Shown: piece after piece, positions 8,334 to 16,042 of the stretch
How positions within the stretch are numbered: position 1 is the first letter of the stretch
How the letters are laid out: each line of letters opens with the position of its first letter
Position numbers and translations under genes: made by a program
Notes under the pieces: model-generated
The model's input: only the letters and a program-made list of their open reading frames with translations
What the model was told of the DNA's origin: nothing
Database searches by the model: none
Origin: Pseudonocardia terrae
GTDB taxonomy: Bacteria; Actinomycetota; Actinomycetes; Mycobacteriales; Pseudonocardiaceae
Reading direction: 5' to 3'
Length of the DNA stretch: 64,000 nt
Assembly (NCBI RefSeq): GCF_021343995.1
Contig: NZ_JAJTTE010000024.1
Coordinates: forward strand, 41,887 to 105,886

Positions 8334-8821
8334 GACCGCACCACCTCCGACACCTCCGGGCGGCTGCGGCCGAGCTCGTGCAGGACGAGCCCGCGCCGGC
8401 CCCGTTCGCCGAGCACCACACTGCCGGGCGTGGCGGCGATCGCGATCGTCGCGAGCGCGCGGTAGGTGTCCTGGGCGGCCGGGTCCCGGCCGCCCCCGAC
8501 CTCGGCGAGCACGACCTCCCGCACCCGGGGCGGGGCGGGGCGGCCCAGGAGCACGCGGACGGTGTCGGTCACCGCGCCGAGCGCCACCGCGGGCAGCCAG
8601 CGCAGCGCGGCCGGGTCCACCCGCCACCGCGAGCGGAGCGCCCGCCGGGCGGGCACCGCGACGAGCGCGCAGGGCACCGCGCAGGCCGCGCCGACGACCA
8701 TGTCGGGCACGGTCATCGGGGACACGGTCACCGCCCACACGCCCGTGAGCACGACCCACCAGACTCCGACCTCGGCGATCCGGACCATGCCGAGCAGTAC
8801 CCGACCGCGGCGCCTCGACAC
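8330..8821 (-). CDS. mrpE: Mrp antiporter subunit E, first gene of the module
   Basis: This 163-residue protein has two N-terminal helices followed by a cytoplasmic domain with YRALATIAIAATPGSVV, matching the MrpE family landmark of a conserved TPGS/T segment. The start is the GTG at 8821; an ATG about 33 nt downstream is an alternative. It opens a seven-gene operon in the order E-F-G-MbhD-MbhE/B-C-D. The region before it (8822-8849) is too short for a promoter outside the neighbouring oxidoreductase gene, so transcription may begin within or upstream of that gene. Confidence 0.82.
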   Translation of the reverse strand: MSRRRGRVLLGMVRIAEVGVWWVVLTGVWAVTVSPMTVPDMVVGAACAVPCALVAVPARRALRSRWRVDPAALRWLPAVALGAVTDTVRVLLGRPAPPRVREVVLAEVGGGRDPAAQDTYRALATIAIAATPGSVVLGERGRRGLVLHELGRSRPEVSEVVRS

Positions 8822-8849
8822 GTCGAGTTCCCGGTCGCGGGCGTGCCGA

Positions 8850-9842
8850 CTATCCGATGTCGACCAGAACCTTCCCCGTCGTCCCGGACTCGACGGCCTC
8901 GTGGGCGGCGGCGACGTCCGCGAGCGCGAAGCGGTGCACCGGCAGCGGGCTCAGCGCCCCCTCCGAGACCGCGACCGTGATCTCGCGCGCGGCGGCGGCG
9001 AGGTCCTCCCGCGGCACGCCGTAGAGCAGCACGAACCGCAGCGCCGCGTTGGCGGTCATGAGCGTCCGCACCGGGATCGTGGGGTCCTGCGGCGTGGCGG
9101 CGTAGGTCACGATCGTGCCTCCGGGGGCCAGCAGCGCCAGGTCGAGATCGAGGTTCGCGCCCAGCGCCACCTCCACGACCCGGTCGACCTGGGGGACCAG
9201 GGCCCGGATCCGCTGCTCGACGTCGGGCTCCCGGTAGTTCACGACGAGGTCGGCGCCGGCGCGCGTCGCCAGCTCGGCCTTCTCGGGGCTCGACACGGTG
9301 GTGACGACGGTCGCCCCGGCCCAGCTCGCGAGCTCCACCGCGAAATGGCCGACCGCGCCGGCACCGCCCGCGACCAGGACGTTCGACTTGGCGGGCGAGC
9401 CGCCGGTGTAGAGGCAGTGGTACGCCGTCATGGCCGGGACGCCGAGGCAGGCGCCGAGCTCGTCCGACGCCGACTCCGGCAGCGGGACCGCCTGCTCCTG
9501 CGGGACCACGCAGTACTCCGCCGCCGTGCCCCATTCGGCGACCGGGGCCGGATCCGTTCCCCCGGGCGAGGCCAGCCAGAGCCACACCCGCTGGCCGACC
9601 CGCACGGCGTCGACGCCCTCGCCGACGGCGTCGATCTCGCCGACGCCGTCCTGGTGCGGGACGCGGACACCCTGGAAGGGCCGGGCGGTCGTGCCGTCGC
9701 GGGTCTTGACGTCGGTAGGGTTGACCGCCGACACCCGGACCCGGACGCGGACCTGCCCCGGTCCGGGCTCGGGGGTGTCGACCTCGCCGACGGTCAGGAC
9801 CTCGCGCGCGGGTCCGGTGCGGTCGTAGAAGGCAGCCCTCAT
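8850..9842 (-). CDS. Zinc-free medium-chain oxidoreductase (NADPH:quinone reductase type)
   Basis: This 330-residue protein of the MDR superfamily reads MRAAFYDRTGPAREVL at the start, as in quinone oxidoreductases. It has an NADPH site AGGAGAVGHFA (about 155-165) and ends with TTGKVLVDIG. The zinc-binding cysteines of alcohol dehydrogenases are absent, which fits a quinone or enone reductase. The ATG at 9842 is the first good start; longer upstream readings have random composition. The substrate cannot be assigned. It lies 28 nt before mrpE on the same strand and could share its transcript. Confidence 0.82.
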   Translation of the reverse strand: MRAAFYDRTGPAREVLTVGEVDTPEPGPGQVRVRVRVSAVNPTDVKTRDGTTARPFQGVRVPHQDGVGEIDAVGEGVDAVRVGQRVWLWLASPGGTDPAPVAEWGTAAEYCVVPQEQAVPLPESASDELGACLGVPAMTAYHCLYTGGSPAKSNVLVAGGAGAVGHFAVELASWAGATVVTTVSSPEKAELATRAGADLVVNYREPDVEQRIRALVPQVDRVVEVALGANLDLDLALLAPGGTIVTYAATPQDPTIPVRTLMTANAALRFVLLYGVPREDLAAAAREITVAVSEGALSPLPVHRFALADVAAAHEAVESGTTGKVLVDIG

Positions 9843-9949
9843 ACCGACAGGCCTACCCCGCGGGCGGCGTGCGCACCACGGCAGACGGCGTTTCCTCGAT
9901 CGACGCCCCGGGCCGGAGATCGTCGGTGGAGATCCTCCGCTGAGGATCG

Positions 9950-10462
9950 TCAGCCTCGCGTCGGGGCGGCACCCTCGGGCACCCGCCCGCCGGGCAGGAC
10001 CGCGTGCACCGCGCCCTCGCTCTCGACCAGCACCGCACCGAGCCCGCGGAGCACCGCGACCGCGGCGGCGTTGTCGTCCGTCGTCGCGGCGACCACGGGC
10101 CGGCCACCGGCCAGCGCCACCAGCTCCCGGACGGCGGCGCGCCCGACCCCGCGCCCGCGGGCCCCGCGGGCGAGCCAGATCCCGACCTCGAGGCCGTCGG
10201 CGACCGGCTCGAGCCGGCCCGCGCCGACGACCGTCTCGCCGCGCCCGTCGCTCTCGAGGATCGCCCACGTGCGCTCCACCGGCGCGACCGCGCCCACCGA
10301 CCGGCGGCGGTGGAAGGTGAGGAAGGCGGCGCGGGCGGCGTCCGACCAGCCCGCGGCGCCGGAGACCGGCGGCATGACCTCGGCCGGCTCGGCTCCCGCG
10401 ACGGCGGCGTCGAGCAGGGCGACGAGCGTCGGCTCGTCGAGGGCGCGCAGCGTGACGGTCAC
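9950..10462 (-). CDS. GNAT family N-acetyltransferase
   Basis: The 170-residue protein has a GNAT fold pattern. The acetyl-CoA pyrophosphate loop is visible as ARGARGRGVGRAAV (about 108-121, the R/Q-x-x-G-x-G/A motif), followed by DDNAAAVAVLRGLG, typical of the last helix. The GTG at 10462 starts VTVTLRALDEPTL, which matches the usual N-terminal strand. The acceptor substrate is unknown and the gene has no obvious functional partner nearby. Confidence 0.75.
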   Translation of the reverse strand: MTVTLRALDEPTLVALLDAAVAGAEPAEVMPPVSGAAGWSDAARAAFLTFHRRRSVGAVAPVERTWAILESDGRGETVVGAGRLEPVADGLEVGIWLARGARGRGVGRAAVRELVALAGGRPVVAATTDDNAAAVAVLRGLGAVLVESEGAVHAVLPGGRVPEGAAPTRG

Positions 10463-10747
10463 GGTCGCGAGTCTGCGGGCCGGGAGCGCCGAGGTCGAAC
10501 GAATTCGCGGTGAACGCCTCGCGCCGGGGCGCGTGACCGCAGCGGATGTCGGACCGATCCGGCCCCGCGCACCCGATGCGCCGGCCGCTCCTCCTCGCGG
10601 CTCCGCTCGTCGTCGCGTGCCTTCGTGGCGTGCGGCCGGCCCACGTGCGCCCTCGTGGGCTCGCAGCGGATCCCCCGCCCTTCCCGCCGTCGTCCCCGGG
10701 ACACGGCGGTGCTGCGCGCCTGCGCGCCGTCCTCTCCGGAGACCCTC

Positions 10748-11556
10748 ATGTCGCTCGTGTCCGAACCCACCCCCGAGGGGACCGCCTCCCCACCGGCCGC
10801 TCTCCCCGTCCGACGCCCGGCCTGGAAGGGCCTCGCCCTGCGGCTGCACTTCTACGCCGGGCTCCTCGTGGACCCGTTCATCCTGGTCGCGGCGGTGACC
10901 GGGGTGCTCTACGCGCTCGCCCCGCAGCTGGAGTCGTGGCTCTACGACGAGCAGCTGCACGTCCCCGCCACCTCCCGCGCGCTCCCGCTCGCCGACCAGG
11001 CCGCGGCGGCCCTGGCCACGAACCCGGCCGGCACGCTCGACGCCGTCCGTCCCGCCCCGGAGCCGGCGACACCACCCGGGTGCTCTTCACCCAGGAGGGC
11101 CTGGGCGAGTCCGAGCGCTGGACTGTGTTCGTCGATCCCGGCACCGCGGAGGTCCGCGGCAGGCTGTTCACCTACGGCACCAGCGGCGTCCTCCCGCTGC
11201 GGATGACCCTCGACCAGCTGCACCGCAACCTGCTGCTGGGCGAGCCGGGCCGGCTCTACTCCGAGCTCGCGGCGTCGTGGCTGTGGGTGGTCGCGCTCGG
11301 CGGGCTGGTGCTGTGGGTCGCCCGTTGGCGCGCCCGGCGGGTCCGGCGGGCCGCCGACCTGGTACTGCCGGAGCGCGGGGTGCGGGGCCGGCGCCGGCTG
11401 CTCGGCCGACACGGCGCCCTCGGCGTGGACCGTCACCGAGGTGAAGCGCAGCTCGGCTGGCTCGCCCCGCTGTTCGGCCTCAGCCTGCTCGCCTTCCTGC
11501 TGGTCGACGCCTGGCAGGGGCACCGCGCCGCGCGGCGGGGGTCCGCGGCAGGCTGA
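10748..11556 (+). pseudogene. PepSY-associated membrane protein, frameshifted and internally deleted
   Basis: The first part, from the ATG at 10748, reads as the N-terminus of a PepSY-TM protein (WKGLALRLHFYAGLLVDPFI, then GVLYALAPQLESWLYDEQL). Near 11063-11066 the frame shifts by one base: restoring one G would give PAPEPGDTTRVLF and continue in the next frame to the stop at 11554-11556. After the second helix (SWLWVVALGGLVLWVARW) the text jumps from RRRLLGRHGALG to the usual last helix LAPLFGLSLLAFLLVDAW. About 200 residues are missing against the normal 450-500. The internal deletion makes real decay likely, beyond any sequencing error at the short G run. Confidence 0.75.
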
Positions 11557-11560
11557 CCGC

Positions 11561-12103
11561 GTGACAGTCGTGACGACGGCCGGCGCCCTGCCCGGGCTCG
11601 TCCGGGAGCGTCCTCCCGGGCCGGGCGGGTGCCGGCTCGTCACCGTCGACGGCTGGTCCGGCTCGGGCAAGAGCGTGCTCGCGGAGGGGCTCGGCCGGGC
11701 CCTCGACGCCCCGGTCCTGTCGATCGAGGAGCTCTACCCCGGCTGGGACGGCCTCGCCGCCGCGATCCCGCTGGCCCGCGCGTGGGTCGCCGAGCCGCTC
11801 TTCCACGGCCGGCCCGCGCGCTGGTGGCCGTGGGTCTGGGAACGCGACGTCCGCTCGGCCGACCCGCGGACCCAGCCCTGCGGGCCCGTCGTCGTGCTGG
11901 AGGGTTGCGGCTCGGGCGCGGCCGCGCTGCTCCCCTTCACCAGCACCGCGATCCGGGTGGACTGCCCGCCCGCGCAGCGGGAGCACCGGTTGCGCGCCCG
12001 CGCCGACTGGCCGGGCTACGCCCCGCACCGCGCACGGTTCCTCGCGCAGGAACGCCGGTACTTCGCCGACGCCCCGGACCCCGACGTGGTCGTCCGGACC
12101 TGA
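11561..12103 (+). CDS. P-loop kinase of the uridine kinase-like type
   Basis: The 180-residue protein has a Walker A motif GWSGSGKS (about 30-37) right after a beta strand RLVTVD. Then come an acidic strand VVVLEGCG and an Arg-rich lid region REHRLRARADWPG, the arrangement of small nucleoside/pantothenate-type kinases. The phosphate acceptor cannot be named. The GTG at 11561 is 4 nt after the end of the PepSY remnant. Confidence 0.7.
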   Translation: MTVVTTAGALPGLVRERPPGPGGCRLVTVDGWSGSGKSVLAEGLGRALDAPVLSIEELYPGWDGLAAAIPLARAWVAEPLFHGRPARWWPWVWERDVRSADPRTQPCGPVVVLEGCGSGAAALLPFTSTAIRVDCPPAQREHRLRARADWPGYAPHRARFLAQERRYFADAPDPDVVVRT

Positions 12104-12210
12104 GAACGGACGCAGCCCCGAGAACGCGGGGGCCGCCGCCCCGGACCCGCCGATCCGGGACGACGACCTCCCGCTCCCCCCTCGGCGGTCCCCCACCGCC
12201 GCCGCGTGCG

Positions 12211-12960
12211 CTACACCGTGGCGCGACGCAGGAACAGGTAGGCGACCCCGGCCGCGAAGGCCGCGAGCATCGCCGGGTAACCGGCGAACAGCAGTGCCGC
12301 GGGTGTCTCCGCGAAGAAGCGGCCCACCGTCGGCCACGCCTGCTGCCAGGTGATCAGGACCGCGGCGATCCCCCCGAGCAGGAGCAGACCCACGGACGCG
12401 ATCCACATCCCGAGCTGGCCGAAGCGTTTCAGGATCGTGCCGGCGAGGATGCTGGCGAAGGAGAACAGCAGGAAGGGCACCGTGTAGACCAGCCACTGCA
12501 GCACCCAGTTCTGCTGCACCAGGGAGGGCACCCCGAAGAAGTGCAGCCCCATGCCCCAGCCGCCGGTGGCCTGCTCGAGCGCGAGCAGCAGGGTCAGCAG
12601 CAGGCCCTGGACCGCCGACTGCGCGACGATGAACAGCGCCGTGCCGGTGAAGAAGTCGCGCCGGGTCACCGACAGCCCGAGGGCGAACGGGAAGACCTGC
12701 GTCATCGTCACCAGGTGGGCCACGACCACGAAGAGGTAGATCGACAGGAGCCCGCCGGTCACCTTCGGCTCGCCCGCGGGCGGGTCCGGCACCAGCGCGA
12801 AGATCACCAGGTTGACCGCGAAGGCGATTGCGAGGATCAGCCAGGGCATCCCCAGCTGTATCGGGAGGTTGACCAGCTGCATCCGCGCGACGGCGAGCGG
12901 ACGGCGACGCCGGCCCGGCGTGTCGAGGGCGGACGGGGCGGGGCCCAGAGCGGCGGTCAT
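12211..12960 (-). CDS. ABC transporter permease of the YtrA-regulated operon
   Basis: This 249-residue integral membrane protein has about six helices and no recognisable solute motif. It resembles ABC-2 type permeases found with YtrA-type regulators (LVTMTQVFPFALGLSVTRRD is a typical loop). The ATG at 12960 overlaps the ATPase stop by 4 nt. With the ATPase and GntR regulator it forms a three-gene operon on the minus strand, transcribed regulator first. Substrate unknown; related systems respond to cell-wall or membrane stress. Confidence 0.8.
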   Translation of the reverse strand: MTAALGPAPSALDTPGRRRRPLAVARMQLVNLPIQLGMPWLILAIAFAVNLVIFALVPDPPAGEPKVTGGLLSIYLFVVVAHLVTMTQVFPFALGLSVTRRDFFTGTALFIVAQSAVQGLLLTLLLALEQATGGWGMGLHFFGVPSLVQQNWVLQWLVYTVPFLLFSFASILAGTILKRFGQLGMWIASVGLLLLGGIAAVLITWQQAWPTVGRFFAETPAALLFAGYPAMLAAFAAGVAYLFLRRATV

Positions 12961-13862
12961 CGCGCGGCCACCTCCCGGCCGTCGTGGTTCTCGCGGCGGG
13001 GTTCCGTCGCGAGCTGGGTCGTGCGGACCACCAGCTGCTGCAGCGAGACGGGCTCGAACTCCAGCCCCTCCGAGCGCAGCCGGGTGTCGGGGTCGGCGCC
13101 CTCGAGCGTCACCCGCAGGAAGCCCCCCAGCTCCTCGCGGTGCAGCTCGGTGTGGCCGGCGGCGAAGGCCTTCACCGCGGCCGCCGGCCCGGTGACCGTG
13201 ACGGCCCGGCCGCGCAGCACGTCGGCGTCCTCGTCCATGAGGATCCGGCCCTTGTCGATCACGACGACGTGCTCGATCAGGTCCGAGACCTCGTCGATCA
13301 GGTGCGTGCTCAGCACGATCGTGCGCGGGTGCACGGCGTAGTCGGCGAGCAGCCGGTCGTAGAACAGCTGCCGCGCGACGGCGTCGAGCCCCAGGTAGGG
13401 CTCGTCGAAGAAGGTCAGCGGCGCCCGCGAGGCCAGGCCGATGATCACGCCGACGGCCGAGAGCTGGCCACGGGAGAGCTTCTTGATCGGCTGCCTGGTG
13501 CGCAGGTGGAACTCCTCGACCAGGGACGTGGCGAAGTCGGCGTCCCAGTTCGGGTACAGCATCCCCGCGGCGCTGAGCGCGTCGCGGACCCGGAAGGCGT
13601 CCGGGTACTTCTGCGCCTCCCGGATGAAGCACACCCGGTCGAGCACGGCCGGGTTCTCGTACGGGTGCAGGCCGAACACCTCGACCTCGCCCGCCGTCTC
13701 GAAGCCCTGACCGGTCAGGATCTGCATGATAGTGGTCTTGCCGGCACCGTTGCGGCCGAGCAGGCCGTGGACGGTGTTCTCCCTGAGCTCGAGGTTCACG
13801 TCGTCGAGCGCGGTGAAGTCGCCGTAGCGCTTCACGACCCCGCGCATCCGCACCGCCGTCAT
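12957..13862 (-). CDS. ABC transporter ATP-binding protein
   Basis: The 301-residue ATPase has Walker A GRNGAGKTT (about 38-46), a signature-like LSRGQ near 130 (a variant of LSGGQ), Walker B LTFFDEPYLGLD near 150 and an H-loop STHLIDE near 185. The C-terminal 80 residues form the extra domain common to ABC-2 exporter ATPases. Its ATG overlaps the GntR stop (ATGA) and its stop overlaps the permease start, so the three proteins should be made in balance. Confidence 0.9.
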   Translation of the reverse strand: MTAVRMRGVVKRYGDFTALDDVNLELRENTVHGLLGRNGAGKTTIMQILTGQGFETAGEVEVFGLHPYENPAVLDRVCFIREAQKYPDAFRVRDALSAAGMLYPNWDADFATSLVEEFHLRTRQPIKKLSRGQLSAVGVIIGLASRAPLTFFDEPYLGLDAVARQLFYDRLLADYAVHPRTIVLSTHLIDEVSDLIEHVVVIDKGRILMDEDADVLRGRAVTVTGPAAAVKAFAAGHTELHREELGGFLRVTLEGADPDTRLRSEGLEFEPVSLQQLVVRTTQLATEPRRENHDGREVAAR

Positions 13863-14221
13863 TCGTCGTCCCCCCAGACGTCGATCATCTTCTTGATCTG
13901 CTCGGCGTCCATCCCGAGCCTGCGGGCCTCCGCCAGCAGCGGCGCGACGAACTGCTTCGCGAACTCCTCGCGGCGTCGCTCCAGCAGCTGCGTGCGTGCG
14001 CCCGTGCTGACGAACATCCCGATCCCCCTCCGCTTGTACAGCACCCCGTCGGCGACGAGCTGGTTCACGCCCTTCGCGGCCGTCGCCGGGTTGATCCGGT
14101 GGAACGCGGCCAGCTCGTTGGTCGACGGGACCTGGCCCTCCTCCGGCAGCGAGCCGTCGATGATCGACGCCTCGATCTGCTCCGCGATCTGCACGAAGAG
14201 GGGCCGCCCGTCGTCGATCAC
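13859..14221 (-). CDS. GntR family transcriptional regulator, YtrA subfamily
   Basis: The 120-residue protein has the winged-helix DNA-binding domain of GntR (PLFVQIAEQIEASIIDG, then QVPSTNELAAFHRINPATAA). Only a short helical tail follows, the hallmark of the YtrA subfamily that represses adjacent ABC transporter genes. It is the first gene of the operon and probably autoregulates it. The ATG at 14221 precedes MIDDGRPLFVQI, the standard N-terminus. Confidence 0.88.
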   Translation of the reverse strand: MIDDGRPLFVQIAEQIEASIIDGSLPEEGQVPSTNELAAFHRINPATAAKGVNQLVADGVLYKRRGIGMFVSTGARTQLLERRREEFAKQFVAPLLAEARRLGMDAEQIKKMIDVWGDDE

Positions 14222-14256
14222 GGCGACCGCCCCACCCTGTCCCAGTCCGTTGGTTC

Positions 14257-14274
14257 GTTACTCATGTAGCTAAC
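14257..14274 (-). promoter_or_regulatory. Possible operator/promoter of the GntR-ABC operon
   Basis: A comparatively AT-rich island GTTACTCATGTAGCTAAC lies 36-53 nt before the GntR start codon. Its outer arms GTTA/TAAC are inverted repeats; the inner bases do not pair well. Position and base composition fit a promoter with an overlapping YtrA-type operator, but the symmetry is weak. Confidence 0.3.
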
Positions 14275-14338
14275 CATGCGGCCACCGAGGCGGGGTGTCA
14301 AGTGAACGACGGACCGCGCCCGAGGGCACGCCCGGGAA

Positions 14339-14377
14339 AGGGCACCTGAGCAGCGGCGATCGTCGCTCAGGTGCCCT
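14339..14377 (-). terminator. Hairpin terminator of the ANTAR gene
   Basis: AGGGCACCTGAGC at 14339-14351 and its exact reverse complement at 14365-14377 form a perfect 13-bp stem with a 13-nt loop. It lies 90 nt past the stop of the minus-strand ANTAR gene and upstream of the GntR operon promoter. There is no U-tract, as is usual in high-GC actinobacteria. Confidence 0.7.
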
Positions 14378-14466
14378 CGGGGACAGCTGTGCGGCAGTCA
14401 GCGCACGGGACTGGTGATCACGTCACGACGCCTCGCGCCGCCCGGATCTCGGTCCGGCAGGGCGGT

Positions 14467-15246
14467 TCACAGCTCCGACCGGCGGGCCGCGAGCGTCTCG
14501 GCGACCTGCGCGAGCTTGACGTTGAGCTGCTGCGAGGTGCGGCGCAGGATGTCGAAGGCCTCCTCCGCGGAAACCCCGCGGCGCTCCATCAGGATGCCCT
14601 TGGCCTGGCCGATCACGTCCCGGCTCTGCAGCGCCCGGCGCAGCTGCGCCGCCTCCAGGTCGGACGCCGCGCAGGCCTGCGTCGCGGCCAGTGCGGTCGA
14701 CGCGTGCGCGGCGAGCACCAGCGCCACGTCGCGCTCGGCCACGTCGAGCGGGCCGCCCTCCAGCGTGTAGAGGTTCAGGGCTCCCATCCGCGGGGCGTCC
14801 CCATCGGGGAAGAGTCCGACCGCCAGCACCCCGCGGACCCCGAGGTCGGCGGCCGCCGGGGCCCACCGCGGGAACTGCTCCGAGACGGTGAGGTCGGTCT
14901 CGTGGACCAGCCCCATCCCCTCCCGGCGGGTGGCGGCCACGCACGGACCCTCGTCGAGCCGGTACTGCAGCTCGTCGAGCCGGGTGGCCAGCGCGTCGGT
15001 CTCGACCGGCGTGTGGAAGCCGCGCTCCGGGTCGCGCAGCGTGACACTCACCAGGTCGGCCCCGGACACCACGGCCTTCGCCGACCGGATCACCCGCTCC
15101 AGCACGTCGGCGACGGTGTTCGCCTCGAGCAGGGCGGCCGCGAGCGCCACGAACTCGGCGGCCAGCGGCCCGGCGCCCCGGTCGTCGGGGGAGACGAACC
15201 GTTGCCGGTCCTCCGCCCAGTCCTGATCCGTGGTCACCCCGGTCAC
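14467..15246 (-). CDS. GAF-ANTAR transcription antitermination regulator
   Basis: The 259-residue protein has a GAF sensor domain (about 30-175) and a C-terminal ANTAR RNA-binding domain (about 190-250), seen in RRALQSRDVIGQAKGILMER and AEEAFDILRRTSQQLNVKL. ANTAR domains bind paired hexaloop hairpins in nascent RNA and prevent termination. The GAF ligand is unknown. The gene stands alone; GGAGGG directly before the GTG at 15246 supports this start. Confidence 0.88.
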   Translation of the reverse strand: MTGVTTDQDWAEDRQRFVSPDDRGAGPLAAEFVALAAALLEANTVADVLERVIRSAKAVVSGADLVSVTLRDPERGFHTPVETDALATRLDELQYRLDEGPCVAATRREGMGLVHETDLTVSEQFPRWAPAAADLGVRGVLAVGLFPDGDAPRMGALNLYTLEGGPLDVAERDVALVLAAHASTALAATQACAASDLEAAQLRRALQSRDVIGQAKGILMERRGVSAEEAFDILRRTSQQLNVKLAQVAETLAARRSEL

Positions 15247-15312
15247 CCCTCCGCCGTCCGCCGACGGACGATCGTGACCCGTCGCGGGCGCGCAGGCAAC
15301 CTCATCGGGTGC

Positions 15313-15939
15313 TCATCGGGCGCGGTGTGCGCCACGCCTCCGGTTCCGCCCCCGCAGCCGGCGCACGACGAGCCGGAGCAGCCCCAGCACGACGAGGACC
15401 AGCACCACCGTCGAGACCGGCGCGAGGTGGCCCTCGACCCGCTCCCAGTTCTCCCCCAGCAGCCAGCCGAGGCCGAGGAACACGGCGTTCCACACCCCGC
15501 TGCCGACGGCCGTGAGCACGGTGAACCGCCAGAGCGGCATCCGGGCGAGACCGGCGGGGACGGAGACCACGCTGCGGATCAGCGGCACGCACCGCGCGAG
15601 CAGCACGATCGCGCCGCCGTGCCGGGCGAACAGCGCGTGGCCGCGTTCGAGGTCCTTCCGGCTGGACAGCACGAACCAGCGTTTGCCCGCCAGCTCGTGG
15701 AGCCGTTCGTAGCCCAGCCACGCACCCAGCCCGTAGAGCACGAGCGCCCCGGCGACGGACCCGGCGGTCGCGGCCGGCCAGACCCAGAGGGCGTCGATCG
15801 CGCCGACCCGGGCGCGGAAGCCCGCGAGCGGCAGGATCACCTCGGACGGGATCGGCGGGATCACGTTCTCGAGGAAGATCAGGAGCCCCACCCCGGCGGC
15901 TCCGAGACGGTCGACGATCGAGAACACCCAGTCGGCCAC
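15313..15939 (-). CDS. DedA family membrane protein
   Basis: This 208-residue membrane protein has the DedA/VTT pattern: FLENVIPPIPSEVILPLAGF near the N-terminus with the conserved E and P residues, and RCVPLIRSVVSVPAGLARMP with the conserved Arg pair. Family members are now regarded as undecaprenyl-phosphate or phospholipid translocases that depend on the proton motive force. About five helices are present and the C-terminus is very basic. Start GTG at 15939. Confidence 0.88.
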   Translation of the reverse strand: MADWVFSIVDRLGAAGVGLLIFLENVIPPIPSEVILPLAGFRARVGAIDALWVWPAATAGSVAGALVLYGLGAWLGYERLHELAGKRWFVLSSRKDLERGHALFARHGGAIVLLARCVPLIRSVVSVPAGLARMPLWRFTVLTAVGSGVWNAVFLGLGWLLGENWERVEGHLAPVSTVVLVLVVLGLLRLVVRRLRGRNRRRGAHRAR

Positions 15940-16042
15940 GGCGCCAGCGTGCCCGATTTGCCTGAAAACAACCTGAGTGCGAAGACGGCGGCGCCCCGGC
16001 GCGGACGGACCGCACCGGGGCGCCGAGCGTGCGCTCGGGGAC

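Noticed and set aside
10546..10747. A signal-peptide-like reading MRRPLLLAAPLVVACLR upstream of the PepSY remnant
   Set aside because: It continues into random Pro/Arg sequence in the same frame, with no domain or separate stop; at most a gene fragment.
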